A DNA stretch of 64,000 nt from Owenia fusiformis (GCA_903813345.2 CAIIXF020000003.1:12044931-12108930); one strand, 5' to 3'. Positions 22,501-32,750 are shown, numbered from the stretch's first letter. Made by a program: numbers and translations. The notes: a model not told the origin generated them from the sequence alone.

Positions 22501-25500
22501 TCTTTGGCTTTCTTCTTTTCTTTTAATTTTTCCTTTTTTTCGAGTTTCTGTGTATCCTTTAATTTGTGTTTCTCTTCATCATTCTGCCTTTTCATTAGTT
22601 TGTCTTCTTTGGTTTTCTGCTTTTCTTTTAATTTCTGCTCCTCTTTGGCTTTCTTCTTTTCTTTTAATTTTTTCCCCTTTTCGGCTTTCTGCATATCCTT
22701 TGATTTGCATTTCTCTTCAGCATTCTGCCTTTTAAGTAGTTTGCATTCTTCTTCCTGTCTCTCTTTTAATACCCGCTCCTCTTTGGTTTCACACCATTCC
22801 TTTAAGTCGTCTTCCTCATCACTTTTCTGCTTTTCCATTAGTTCGCATTCTTCGGCTTTCTGATTTTCTTTTAAATTGTGCTCCTCTTTGGCTGTCTGCT
22901 TTTCTTTTAATTTCTGCTCCTCTTCAGCATTCTGCTTTTCCAGAAGTTTGCATTCTTCGGCTTTCTGATTTTCCATTAGTTTACATTCTTCGGCTTTCAG
23001 CTTTTCTTTTAATTTTTGCTCCTCTTTGGCTATCTGCTTTTCTTTTAATTTCTGCTCCTCTTTGGCTTTCTGAATTTCTTTTAATTTCTGCTTCTCTTCA
23101 GCATTCTGCTTTTCGATTAGTTTGCATTCTTTTGCTTTCTGATTTTCAATTAGTTTACATTCTTCGGCTTTCTGCCTTTCATTTAATTTCTGCTCCTCTT
23201 TGGCTTTCTGCTTTTCTTTTAATTTGCGTTCCTCTTCAGCATACTGCTTTTCCTTTAATTTGCGTTCCTCTTCAGCATTCTGATTTTCCAGAAGTTTGCA
23301 TTCTTCGGCTTTCTGCTTTTCTTTTAATTTCTGCTCCTCTTTTGCTTTCTGCATTTCGTTTAATTTCTGCTCCTCTTTGGCTTTCTGCTTTTCTTTTAAT
23401 TTGCTTTCCTCTTCAGCATTCTGCTTTTCCATTAGTTCGCATTCTTCGGCTTTCTGCTTTTCTTTTAATTTCTGCTCCTCTTTAGCTTTCTGCCTTTCGT
23501 TTAATTTCTGCTCCTCTTTGGCTTTCTGCTTTTCTTTTAATTTGCGTTCCTCTCTAGCATTCTGATTTTCCATTAGTTTGCATTCTTCGGCTATCTGCTT
23601 TTCTTTTAATTTCTGATCCTCTTTGGCTATCTGCTTTTCTTTTAATTTGCGTTCCTCTTCAGCATTCTGATTTTCCATTAGTTTGCATTCTTCGGCTTTC
23701 AGCTTTTCTTTTAATTTCTGCTCCTCTTTGGCTATCTGCTTTTCTTTTAATTTCTGTTCCTCTTTGGCTTTCTGCTTTTCTTTTAATTTGCGTTCCTCTT
23801 CAGCATTCTGCTTTTCCATTAGCTTGCATTCTTCGGCTTTCTGCTGCTTTTCTTTTAATTTCTGCTCCTCTTTGGCTTTCTGCTTTTCTTTGAATTTGCG
23901 TTCCTCTCTAGCATTCTGCTTTTCCATTTGTTCGCATTCTTCGGCTTTCTGATTTTCTTTTAATTTCTGCTCCTCTTTTGCTTTCTGCTTTTCTTTTAAT
24001 TTGCGTTCCTCTCTAGCATTCTGATTTTCCATTAGTTTGCATTCTTCGGCTATCTGCTTCTCTTTTAATTTCTGATCCTCTTTGGCTATCTGGTTTTCTT
24101 TTAATTTGCGTTCCGCTTCAGCATTCTGATTTTCCATTAGTTTGCATTCTTCGGCTTTCTGATTTTTAATTAGTTTGCCTTCTTCGGCTTTCTGCTTTTC
24201 TTTTAATTTCTGCTTCTCTTCAGCATTCTGCTTTTCGATTAGTTTGCATTCTTCGTCTTTCTGATTTTCAATTAGTTTGCATTCTTCGGTTTTCTGCTTT
24301 TCTTTTAATTTCTGTTCCTCTTTGGCTATCTGGTTTTCTTTTAATTTCTGTTCCTCTTTGGCTTTCTGCTTTTCTTTTAATTTGCGTTCCTCTTCAGCAA
24401 TCTGCTTTTCCATTAGCTTGCATTCTTCGGCTTTTTGCTGCTTTTCTTTTAATTTCTGCTCCTCTTTGGCTTTCTGCTTTTCTTTTAATTTGCGTTCCTC
24501 TTCAGCATTCTGCTTTTCCATTAGTTTGCATTCTTCGGCTTTCTGATTTTTAATTAGTTTGCATTCTTCGACTTTCTGCCTTTCTTTTAATTTGCATTCC
24601 TCTTCCGCATTCTGATTTTCCATTAGTTTGCATTCTTCGGCTTTCTGATTTTTAATTAGTTTGCATTCTTCGGCTTTCTGCTTTTCTTTTAATTTCTGCT
24701 TCTCTTCAGCATTCTGCTTTTCGATTAGTTTGCATTCTTCGTCTTTCTGATTTTCAATTAGTTTGCATTCTTCGGTTTTCTGCTTTTCTTTTAATTTCTG
24801 TTCCTCTTTGGCTATCTGGTTTTCTTTTAATTTCTGCTCCTCTTTGGCTTTCTGCTTTTCCTCTAGTTTGCATTCCTCTTCAGCATTCTGCTTTTTCATT
24901 AGTTTGCATTCTTCGACTTTCTGCTTTTCTTTTAATTTCTGCTCCTCTTTGGCTATCTGCTTTTCTTTTAATTTCCTTTCCTCTTTGGCGCTCTGCTTTT
25001 CTTTTAATTTGCGTTCCTCTTCAGCATTCTGCTTTTCCATTAGCTTGCATTCTTCGGCTTTCTGTTGCTTTTCTTTAAATTTCTGCTCCTCTTTGGCTTT
25101 CTGCTTTTCTTTTTGTTTGCATTCCTCTTCAGCATTCTGCTTTTCCAGTAGTTTGCATTCTTCGGCTTTCTGTTGCTTTTCTTTAAATTTCTGCTCCTCT
25201 TTGGCTTTCTGCTTTTCTTTTAATTTGCGCTTATCTTCAGCATTCTGCTTTTCCAGTAGTTTGCATTCTTCGGCTTTCTGCTGCTTTTCTTTAAATTTCT
25301 GCTCCTCTTTGGCTTTCTGCTTTTCTTTTAATTTGCGCTTATCTTCAGCATTCTGCTTTTCCAGTTGTTTGCATTCTTCGGGTTTCTGCTGCTTTTCTTT
25401 TAATTTCTGATCCTCTTTGGCTTTCTGCTTTTCTTTTAGTTTGCATTCCTCTTCAGCATTCTGCTTTTCCATTAGTTTGCATTCTTCGACTTTCTGGTTT

Positions 25501-27257
25501 TCTTTTAATTTCTGCTTCTCTTTGGTTTTCTGCTTTTCTTTTAATTTGCGTTCCTCTTCAGCATTCTGCTTTTCCATTAGTTTGCATTCTTCGACTTTCT
25601 GCTTTTCTTTTAATTTCTGCTCCTCTTTGGCTATCTGCTTTTCTTTTAATTTCTGCTCCTCTTTGACTTTCTGCTTTTCTTTTAATTTCTGCTCCTCTTT
25701 GGCTTTCTGTTTTTCTTTACATTTTTGCTCCTCTTTGGCTCTTTGCTTTTCTTTTAAATTGCGTTCCTCTTCAGCAGTCTGCCTTTCCATTTGTTTGAAT
25801 TCTTTGGCTATCTGCTTTTCCTCAAATATGAGTTCTTCTTGAACTTTTTGTTTGTTCTCTAAGTTTGCAGGCTCATTATTTCTATTGAGTAATGCATTTT
25901 CTTCTCTTTTTCGTCCTTCTTTCTTTGATATAATTTCTTCAGCTTTTTGTGTTTTATTTTGTCTTTCATTCATTTGTTTTTTCTTTTGGGATTCTTTCCG
26001 TTTCCTTCGAATCTCATAATCTAGTTTTATATCACTTATTTCTCCTTTATCACTATCACTTGTCCCGAGGTCATCACGTATGCTGTCATTTGGAATCATA
26101 CTTCCAAAAGATTTCCTTTTCTTTATTTCCGATTTCGAGTGGGTTTTTGCTTTGAAATCGGCCATTTTCTCAAATTCCCGTTTATCCTTTTCTAATTTTA
26201 TTTGTTGTTGTTTCAAGTCCTTTGTTTTTGCTTCAATTTCTAAGTCTTGTTTCTTTAATTCCATTTCTTTTGAATAAACGTCTACAATCATCTTACTTAC
26301 TTCGAGAGAATCTTTCTTTGCCGTCAGCATATCTTCATCGTGCCTGTTTTGCACCTCCCTGCATGCATCTGTCGTGAGGTGTTCAATGTCAGTATTTTTG
26401 GCCAGCTGCATCAATTCAACTGTCGTATCATTTTGTGGAAGTTGAGCCAATAATCTCATGTTTTTCAATTCATTTAGCAATTCGTCTATTTGAGTCTGTA
26501 TTCGTTCTTGTTTCTCAATCAAATCATAGTCCGTTGTTTGACTTAGAGAGGTGGATTTTGGTTCTTTTGGAAGAACCAATGCCTCATTTTTTAATTTCAC
26601 ATTTTTCTTAACAGCAGTGGTGTTGATTTTCTGCGGAATAGCCTCCTTCATTTCATCGGCGACGTCATCGTGTATAATATGAGTCGGCTTAGGTTTTACA
26701 TTGTCATTGTTAGTTTTTACCTGCTGGGAAGTTGTATTATCAGCATCGGTGACGTTTTCAGAAGTGCGTGTAATTCTTCCATATTTGTCATAATACTTGT
26801 GGATAACTGGTGCGTATATTAAGTTGCCTGATGTCACATGCCAATTGGAATTCGTATTAATGTTAGGTCTAAGTCTGTCGAGACGGTCAATAGCAAGACC
26901 GCTAATCAAGTTATTTTGAGATTTCTTGCAACATTCGTGACTTGGTGCATATGTCGAGTGACTATTTGGCTTCTGGGTTGACGTTTTCTTTAAGCTTTCG
27001 GAGCGATCATTTTTTTCTTTGTCGAACCGCTCTAGCTCTTTATATTTTGTGGCGCGACAATCAAGTTTTTCTTTCAACGATCTGTACACATAATCATCAT
27101 CGTCATCCGGAATCGTAAGTTTAATATGTGGTTCGTCAGACGACCCTCTCGCAAGCCCATGTTCACTTGCAGTATAGTCATCATACGGATTGAGTGGACT
27201 TGTATCTGGTATCCTGTCAGCAGTGACGGTGTGATCAAATTTCCCATCAAGGCGTAG
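19566..27257 (-). CDS. Giant terminal exon: ~2,560-residue charged helical repeat protein
   Basis: One uninterrupted 7.7-kb frame. The acceptor TTTTTTAACAG precedes 27257 and the exon enters in phase 0 with LRLDGKFDH, then an acidic stretch (TIPDDDDDY). The first ~450 residues are mixed and partly disordered, with a predicted coiled coil near IQTQIDELLNELKNMRLL. Then comes a very long array of 11-12 residue units such as KAKEEQKLKEKQ and AEECKLMEKQN, in a higher-order period near 35, followed by Lys-rich variants (EKKEKLKEKKKAKEEQ). Three ~55-residue repeats (ELESEEDSMSYAYKQRQDED type) lie at about 20130-20630. Three acidic repeats (LEYENACKFFKEEERKMEEE type) lie at the C-terminus. The pattern predicts a single alpha-helix or coiled-coil rod. 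About 30 ECKL motifs put cysteine at regular intervals. No enzyme domain or membrane span is seen. Function is unknown; a cytoskeletal or structural role is inference. The long plus-strand frames opposite are shadows. Confidence 0.85.
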   Translation of the reverse strand, partial: LRLDGKFDHTVTADRIPDTSPLNPYDDYTASEHGLARGSSDEPHIKLTIPDDDDDYVYRSLKEKLDCRATKYKELERFDKEKNDRSESLKKTSTQKPNSHSTYAPSHECCKKSQNNLISGLAIDRLDRLRPNINTNSNWHVTSGNLIYAPVIHKYYDKYGRITRTSENVTDADNTTSQQVKTNNDNVKPKPTHIIHDDVADEMKEAIPQKINTTAVKKNVKLKNEALVLPKEPKSTSLSQTTDYDLIEKQERIQTQIDELLNELKNMRLLAQLPQNDTTVELMQLAKNTDIEHLTTDACREVQNRHDEDMLTAKKDSLEVSKMIVDVYSKEMELKKQDLEIEAKTKDLKQQQIKLEKDKREFEKMADFKAKTHSKSEIKKRKSFGSMIPNDSIRDDLGTSDSDKGEISDIKLDYEIRRKRKESQKKKQMNERQNKTQKAEEIISKKEGRKREENALLNRNNEPANLENKQKVQEELIFEEKQIAKEFKQMERQTAEEERNLKEKQRAKEEQKCKEKQKAKEEQKLKEKQKVKEEQKLKEKQIAKEEQKLKEKQKVEECKLMEKQNAEEERKLKEKQKTKEKQKLKENQKVEECKLMEKQNAEEECKLKEKQKAKEDQKLKEKQQKPEECKQLEKQNAEDKRKLKEKQKAKEEQKFKEKQQKAEECKLLEKQNAEDKRKLKEKQKAKEEQKFKEKQQKAEECKLLEKQNAEEECKQKEKQKAKEEQKFKEKQQKAEECKLMEKQNAEEERKLKEKQSAKEERKLKEKQIAKEEQKLKEKQKVEECKLMKKQNAEEECKLEEKQKAKEEQKLKENQIAKEEQKLKEKQKTEECKLIENQKDEECKLIEKQNAEEKQKLKEKQKAEECKLIKNQKAEECKLMENQNAEEECKLKERQKVEECKLIKNQKAEECKLMEKQNAEEERKLKEKQKAKEEQKLKEKQQKAEECKLMEKQIAEEERKLKEKQKAKEEQKLKENQIAKEEQKLKEKQKTEECKLIENQKDEECKLIEKQNAEEKQKLKEKQKAEEGKLIKNQKAEECKLMENQNAEAERKLKENQIAKEDQKLKEKQIAEECKLMENQNAREERKLKEKQKAKEEQKLKENQKAEECEQMEKQNAREERKFKEKQKAKEEQKLKEKQQKAEECKLMEKQNAEEERKLKEKQKAKEEQKLKEKQIAKEEQKLKEKLKAEECKLMENQNAEEERKLKEKQIAKEDQKLKEKQIAEECKLMENQNAREERKLKEKQKAKEEQKLNERQKAKEEQKLKEKQKAEECELMEKQNAEEESKLKEKQKAKEEQKLNEMQKAKEEQKLKEKQKAEECKLLENQNAEEERKLKEKQYAEEERKLKEKQKAKEEQKLNERQKAEECKLIENQKAKECKLIEKQNAEEKQKLKEIQKAKEEQKLKEKQIAKEEQKLKEKLKAEECKLMENQKAEECKLLEKQNAEEEQKLKEKQTAKEEHNLKENQKAEECELMEKQKSDEEDDLKEWCETKEERVLKERQEEECKLLKRQNAEEKCKSKDMQKAEKGKKLKEKKKAKEEQKLKEKQKTKEDKLMKRQNDEEKHKLKDTQKLEKKEKLKEKKKAKEEQKLNEKQKAEENKVMKKQKIEEDKLMKKQKAEECKLIKKQNAEEKQKLKDMQKVEKREKLEEKKKSKEEQKLKQKQKTEEDKLMKWENDEEKHKLKDTQKVEKKEKLKEKKKIKEEQKSKAKQETDENKRIKKQKAEEKKRIKKQKAEENKVFKKQKAEENKVIKKQNSEEKHKSKDTQKLEKKEKLKEKKKIKEEQKSKAKQEADENKRIKKQKAEEKKLIEKQKAEENKLIKKQKAEENKLMKKQNSEEKHKLRDMQKVEKKEKLKEKKKAKEEQKSKEKQEAYENKLIKKQKAEEEKLIKKQKAEENKLIKKQKAEENKLIKEQKAEEKKLIKRQKAEENKIIKCQNYEKKRKLKHKQKVEKWGKLRERQKAKYEQKLEEKQKAEENKLIKKQKAEENKLIKKQKADENKVIKCQNYERKRKLKHKQKVEKWKKLREKQKAKSEQKLEEKQKAEAYKLIKKQKDEEIKVIKCQSYEKKRKLKHKRKVEKWGKLRERQKAKWEQKLEQKQKAEEYKLMEKQRIDEERILSEQLRSKEKQEFKTRQRLIEEKTRNLEEEQVEEENMRKEAEKEKRKRDDQRKWEDTTRTIRRQERRRRLDETLQDVFERKKKEREEEIELQRLAQEDEIKTNAREERTISELESEEESMWYAYIQRHDEDQEIKRKKREKQRIKRLAQEDEIRKNAREERFLNIGELESEEDSMSYAYKQRQDEDQEIKRKKREKQRIKRLAQEDEIRKNAREERFLNIGELESEEDSMSYSYKQRQDEDQEIKRKKREKQRIENQKAEEARTLASKDKIRRVEEEREGQAHLGKQVERRNREKKLEEEQRVKSIDLEYESTLKLYEEEIKWWEEEIEDQAKQGIINDPGTFIKGNEAKKYASEKQEKTRIRDKKLVEKQKEEPPDSEFEDALKFFEEEERKMEEEKRAKKIKKKKEVPTDLEYENACKFFKEEERKMEEEKEQRKLRQNKQMKY

Positions 27258-27347
27258 CTGTTAAAAAAGAAATAATGATAAAACTAGCTCAGTTAAAAGT
27301 CACTACATTTTTTAGTAATTGGGGCAAATTGAGGTCTTATAGAAACT

Positions 27348-27575
27348 ACAATATATGAGCCAGGCCACAGGAAAGGGCGTCTTATTACATATTTTTCAAT
27401 ATTCTTAAATTTTTGCACACCTTTCAAATGAACCGTGGCTTATTATATAGACCAAAAAGTCGGATTTGAATTTAGCACATTTTCCTCTTAATCTTGGGCA
27501 CATTCTTGGCTCTATAGCACAATTTTAATATTTGTGATAAGACCGGTTTTTCTATGGCCAAGCTCATATGTTGAA
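27348..27575. mobile_element. ~230-bp intronic MITE
   Basis: The left end CAATATATGAGCCAGGCCAC and the complement of the right end CAACATATGAGCTTGGCCAT form inverted repeats of about 40 bp that continue through GGCGTCTTAT/CGGTCTTAT. No coding capacity. Confidence 0.6.
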
Positions 27576-28640
27576 TATAAGGAGCAATTTTTATGTTCGT
27601 GATTTTCGTTATTAATTCCTTTCATAAACTTGAAGAAATGAACTGAAAATATTCATTGGCTCGCTATGTGCACACTTTTGAAAAAACAGTTATCCATGTC
27701 ATTATATACGCACAAGTGCCAAAGGAAGAGAACCCGAAAATTGTTACAGAACACAGCAAGAAAGGGGAAACATCTAGCAGTACACCAGTCATAAGAGAAA
27801 TCAATGGACAAATCATCACCCAAGGAAAACAGACCCATCTATCCCAAACCATCATCTAATATGTGAAGAGAAACAATGCCTAAAGGGATGTATACATTGA
27901 TAGGCGAAATGCTTGAAATGTGGGCGAAAGGCCGAATTGCTTGAAATAGTTGAAATAAAAATGAATTTAAAAATAGACTCGGCGAATTGATTATTGCGAA
28001 ACGGGCGCAAGGAGCGAAATAGTAATTTCTTTCAGAGCTTAATACCCCTCCTCTAACATTCAGAACCATTATCACAAAATCTGAGACAACAACACCAAGG
28101 GACATTTTATTCATACTAAAGCGATCATCGTACAATACATCTTGGGATTGATACATACATTGTAGAAAAATGTGACAATAAAATGGGTTATTGATTTTGA
28201 ATAAAAGGGCTTCGGTATTTCTAAGGATCTACATGCGGTTAACCCTAGAATTTAGGACTCCATATTATTTTTCAGTCTGAGACACCTAATTGATAAATCA
28301 AAAACCTTTTTAAGAACAAACTCTATAACCACCAATAAACATAGCTTTGTACGGGTCTCCATGTAATTTAGGTTCAGTAAAAGATTGGTATCGATAGAGT
28401 GAACTGAATTCAACAATGTTTTTCTTTTAAACCAATTTAGTTTTAATCTTCTGTTGAATAGATTAGGATGTTTTGTTTGATGATAAAAATAACTGCATGA
28501 ACTGAGCATGCAGTAAAAATATTGGCAAAATTGTCACGTGATGATAGTTCACATTCCAAGAAAAAGTTGAGGGTTAATTATCAGACAATAATTTGTACGA
28601 TGGCCTATAATTGGATTGATATCTGTTGACTAACTAACTA
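27576..28640. other. Intronic, possible small coding-like fragment at 27656-27859
   Basis: The plus frame 27656-27859 contains VPKEENPKIVTEHSKKGETS, which has a protein-like composition, unlike the AT-driven frames around it. An AATAAA lies about 95 bp after its stop. I do not recognise it and see no partner exon. It could be a retroposed gene piece. The rest shows nothing. Confidence 0.25.
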
Positions 28641-28945
28641 TTGTATCAATACAGTTTATTTATGCATGCATATTCATTTATTGTGATAATGGCCATTAAT
28701 AGAAAATATTTGTCAAAGCATTTAAAGATGGCAGCATTGAATACTACTCTATCTAAAAGTGCTCTATTAAGTCAACTTACTCTAGTCAATATTCAATTAC
28801 AATTAGATATACATTTAATGGTGTCTCCTAAGCCGATGCCGGCTGGTGGGTTTTTTAAAAAAAGTATTTATTATATGATATTGAATGTAGTTTTTAAACC
28901 TGTGACACAGAAATAAAATATTTTAAACTAAACTAAACTAACTCA
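28641..28945 (+). repeat. Retroposon-like 3' tail (AATAAA plus TAAAC repeats)
   Basis: A stretch ending CAGAAATAAAATATTTTAAA is followed by tandem (TAAAC) units, a configuration common at the 3' end of SINEs and some LINEs. A 91-codon frame covers it but has no reverse transcriptase motif. The 5' border is not defined. Confidence 0.35.
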
Positions 28946-29199
28946 TCTTAACCCCACGGAAGATAGCTCTATATTTGTACTAGGTCAACCACGTTAAGGT
29001 TTTATGTCCTTTTGCAGAACCCCTGTCTTCAATACTTTGAAATAGTGATACAGACAGTCCTTGATTTGTTTTTACAAAAACAAAATCCCTTGGAGTTTTA
29101 GTAAGTTGTGGCGGAGTTAAACAGGGGTCCTTTTATGAGCAAAACTCCTATCAAAAGTCAAATTCAAAAATTCACTATGATATGCTCTCTTTATGCCTT

Positions 29200-31300
29200 G
29201 GTCACATAGGCTCCGATTTTTATTACGGCGCCCGGCCGATGAGTATTTTGTTCAAAATCGGCCGGCGAGCCCGGGCATCGTACGGGCGCCGGGCGATGAT
29301 CGCCACTCATCGGCCGATTTTTAGACATCGTACGGGCGCCGGCAGAGTTTTATCGCGGAGATAAAAGTTGCCGATGTCTTGGCGATTTTTTCTCAACCAA
29401 ACTCATCGGTACCTACCCGGCCGTGTCCCGTCCGGTCATCTATGACGCGGTATCGCCGCCAGAACCGCGCGAATGATCGCGCGACTATTTCATTAGTCGC
29501 GCGACAATTTTACAGTTGCGCGATCATAATCAACCAATAGAAAGCGATAATTTATTCGCGCGATTGTTTCTCAAGTTTCAACTTCGCCCGACTTAAATTA
29601 ACCATTCAAAACCATGTTTTCAAAAGAATGCCACCATTTTGATTAGAAGTCCGAAATATTCGATTCAACCACTAAATCTTCTTATTCGTTGATCTAATTG
29701 CTGGTAGGGGTGCCGAATTGAAGCAGTTTATTAGATGAGTTCGGCGAACAGTTCATAATGCAGCTAGAACCGTTGAAAACGGCAGTTTAGAGATAAATAA
29801 TGGTACATGTATTTACAAGTCTGCCTATTCATAGTACCCATCACAAAATCTTTAATAAAATACGTAGTTAACCAATATTCATTAGTCGTGTTATTTGGTT
29901 TTGACTTTCTCCATTTGCTCAACTATTTATTCGGAAATATTACCAACATTTTAAAATACAATCATGTGGTTTAAAATTAGTTAGGTGAATTTAGTTTTGT
30001 AAATGTTAAACATTGTAATTAATCATACGCATGGGTTTGCAATCAGGATACTAATATCCACTGGATATTGTTCCAGGTTTATACCACTTTTTGCAGAGAC
30101 TATGGACGGGAATTTTAGATTATGGTAGACAACAATTTTGAAGTCAAATGGCAAAAGAATTAAATATGATTTTAATCTACCTTTATCCCATTAATAACAC
30201 AATTGAAATAATTGAATAAATTTTCTCAAGCCCTTGTGCTCGGGGTACTAAACTTGAAATTTCTTAGGTTAATTCGAGGAAAGTTTCTAATGATGCATTA
30301 ATGACCCCCGCTCAACTCATCCCTTGCAAAAATTAAAACCAAAACAACATAAACAGAATTATGTCTAACATTAAAAGAACAATAAACAAAATTTAATAAT
30401 ATCAAATTCTGTCAATTTTTCTTTTATATCTCTTGAACTGAAAAAACTTTTAAATGTTTATCTTTACATTAAGTTACGACTGAGACAACGAATCATGAGC
30501 CGATTTAGAAAAGCGAAAGGGCAAAACCAATTAAACACTGCGTCAGTGTGCGTTCTACTATCTGTTGCCTAAAAATTAGTCTGACGTATTTATATTACTT
30601 TCACAATTACTGATTACTGTATACCTCGCGAAAACGCGAAAATTAGATGTGAAATATAAGTGTAATATAGTATTATATGGCATGCAAAAATGAGTTTAAG
30701 TAAAATTCTTGATGAAATAATGATTTATTTCTCCACGTCCACGATGAGAAAGAATTCCTATCAAATTTGTTATCATTAACTCATCTGCTTATTTGCATTG
30801 AAAATTAAGTGACTTAAACCAGTATAGTAAACCAAATGGAGGAATAACACTTAACACTTATATATGATAGTATATTTGTATTTCAAATGAGTAATAATCA
30901 TTTTTTTAACAACATATGACGATATAAACTTCAGTTATCATAAAAAATTGCATGTACTTTCTTTGAGGGCTGGATATAATATGTGGTGAACCTCTTGTCG
31001 AGTTGTGACGATGGTTTTCATTTGTTGGTATGACACAGGCGAACTTAACAATAGCAGGCCGCATTTTTGGGCTACCCCATTGGTTGGGTATCATCGGGCG
31101 ACGGTAACACAATTTTCCGGGTGGATACTAATGCAGACGCGCGATTTCTATTGGTTAAAATCAATCGCGGGAATAAAAAACATTCGGGCGGAAAACATGA
31201 ATTATTCGCGCGATTGTTCGCGCGGTTCTGGCGGCGATACCGCGTCATAGTCATCGTACGATTATCTTACGGCGCCCGGTGGCATCGCACGGTCATCTTG
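29200..31300. mobile_element. GC-rich-ended foldback element (~2.1 kb)
   Basis: 29441-29473 and 31217-31249 are perfect inverted copies of 33 bp, beginning TATGACGCGGTATCGCCGCC. Similarity continues inward with decay through CCAATAGAAA and TTATTCGCGCG. Outside it, 29219-29345 repeats GGCGCCCGG and ATCGTACGGGCGCCGG several times. The ends are CpG-rich while the 1.7-kb middle is AT-rich and non-coding. A non-autonomous DNA transposon is likely; family unknown. Confidence 0.75.
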
Positions 31301-31643
31301 GGATTTTGCGTGCTGATTTGTTTGATAAATCTTAATAATGATTACTTATAAAGTGATATAAGGTTTTAAAAATAATGAGATAAGGAATTATAATTACTAC
31401 ACAATGTCAGAGATTTTTTATAAAACAAATGGAACGATTAGACTTACTGTAAAACAATGAAACACATTTGAATGGCTGGGTGGGTGGGTTGATCTAGTCG
31501 TTCTTATATTGACATTAATCGTGTATGTCTGCCATACACATTGAATAGAGTGATACATTTTTATGCGTATATTCACTCATGCATATACCATTACAGGGGT
31601 CACAATTTCAATGCGAAAGTTCACTGTCTCAATCACAGTTAAT
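31301..31643. other. Intronic, nothing recognised
   Basis: No supported gene or repeat. The sequence preceding the MADF-like fragment contains TACCATTACAG, which could be an old splice acceptor. Confidence 0.35.
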
Positions 31644-31946
31644 ATGCCAAGGGCTAAGGATAGAGATAAGGCCAATGGGCCATATATGAGGAAGGCCTTG
31701 GGAAGCAAGTGGAAAAAGACAATAACAATGCTAGTGAGCTGGTGGATGATGAAGATTTAGATGTGTCAAGGGAAGAGGGTACTCCACTTGAAATAGAAGA
31801 AAAAGTTCTTTGAAGATAGGTCATATTTTTATGACCAAACAAATTCTCTTTACGAGAACAGACAAAAGAAAGATGCAGAAATATGGAATTTTGCTAATAG
31901 CATCGGATTGACAGTTAGACCTAGGATGAACTTTTCTTCATCCTAG
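31644..31946 (+). pseudogene. Broken MADF / Myb-SANT-like DNA-binding domain fragment
   Basis: Three short frames follow one another on the plus strand with two frame changes. First MPRAKDRDKANGPYMRKALG, then an acidic NNNASELVDDEDLDVSREEG, then KKFFEDRSYFYDQTNSLYEN followed by RQKKDAEIWNFANSIGL. The last part fits the MADF/Myb-SANT pattern (aromatic-Tyr-Asp, Tyr-x-Asn-Arg, Lys-Lys, Trp, Phe-Ala, Ile-Gly). Such domains occur in transcription factors and in the second protein of Harbinger transposons. It lies antisense in an intron of the giant gene. The frame changes make it a probable relic; a host-gene origin is possible. Confidence 0.5.
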
Positions 31947-31948
31947 GT
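31919..31948. repeat. Perfect 12-bp hairpin
   Basis: ACCTAGGATGAA and its complement TTCATCCTAGGT flank a 6-nt loop, at the end of the MADF-like fragment. It could be the end of a mobile element or chance; no role is assigned. Confidence 0.5.
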
Positions 31949-32750
31949 TAGACATAGTATTTGTTTATATGAAAGATCTAAAAATGAATTAAGGTCAGGG
32001 TGCACTTTGATGAAAAGACCACGTGCAGTATGGCAAGTGATTTTAGACGGTCATATCTTTCACCATGAGTACTTTCTGGGCATAAATACAGTGTTTTTAT
32101 TAAAACAATATTTTTTCTTTCAATTGAAGTACCAATGATAGTAAAAATACCAATCAAACAATTTGAAAAATTATGAATAGGGACCCCATGTCAGCATTTT
32201 TTCTAAATATTAAACCTATTTACTCAAAAGAGGATCTTCTTTTTGTGATTTTTATTGCATGAAAACATTATTCTCCTGGAAGGGCCTGTCTATCGAAGTA
32301 TTTCGTTTTCAAATCTTGCATTCACGCCATGTGGAACAGTCATTCTGGGTCATACAAGAATTTAGTATAAATCTAGAGGCCTGTAGATCGACCGATGTCC
32401 TGGCGGGTGCACACATTTTACGAGAAAAACATAATATGGTCATTTATTGGTTAATTTTGGTTATTTTTCTGATATAATAAGATTCTAAATGATGTATCAT
32501 ATGTAAAATAATTGCGTATACCGTGTAGACATTTCTTTTGAAAATATTTTCGAATAACTTTTGAAAATCGCCCTTTGCTGAAATCCTCCCTAACGTAAAA
32601 AACAAGCGATTTCCTTTAAAAACAGGAATCCAGCAGAGCAAAATCAATACTAAAGTTTCCATGTAATAGAAATGAGGGTTCTTCAACAGGACATATTTCT
32701 GGATTTTCTGGGTTTACATTAATCGAAATATTCAAGAATTATATACTTAC
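31949..32750. other. Intronic AT-rich sequence
   Basis: No supported coding sequence on either strand; frames at 32259-32477 and 32444-32686 lack motifs. Confidence 0.4.

Larger units (their letters stand above)
27258..32750 (-). other. Intron between exons 3 and 4 of the giant gene
   Basis: Bounded by the donor GTAAGT (from 32750 downward) and the acceptor TTAACAG (27258 upward). Both junctions are phase 0, so the exons join in frame. The intron holds a MITE, a foldback element, a retroposon-like tail and a broken coding fragment, listed separately. Confidence 0.6.

Noticed and set aside
21676-22863. Long plus-strand frame (395 codons, Phe/Ser/Cys-rich) and similar frames across 19578-26277
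   Set aside because: They are the antisense of the charged-repeat exon; the periodic Glu/Lys codons read backwards give Phe/Ser/Leu without stops. The minus frame is longer, continuous and spliced to plausible exons.
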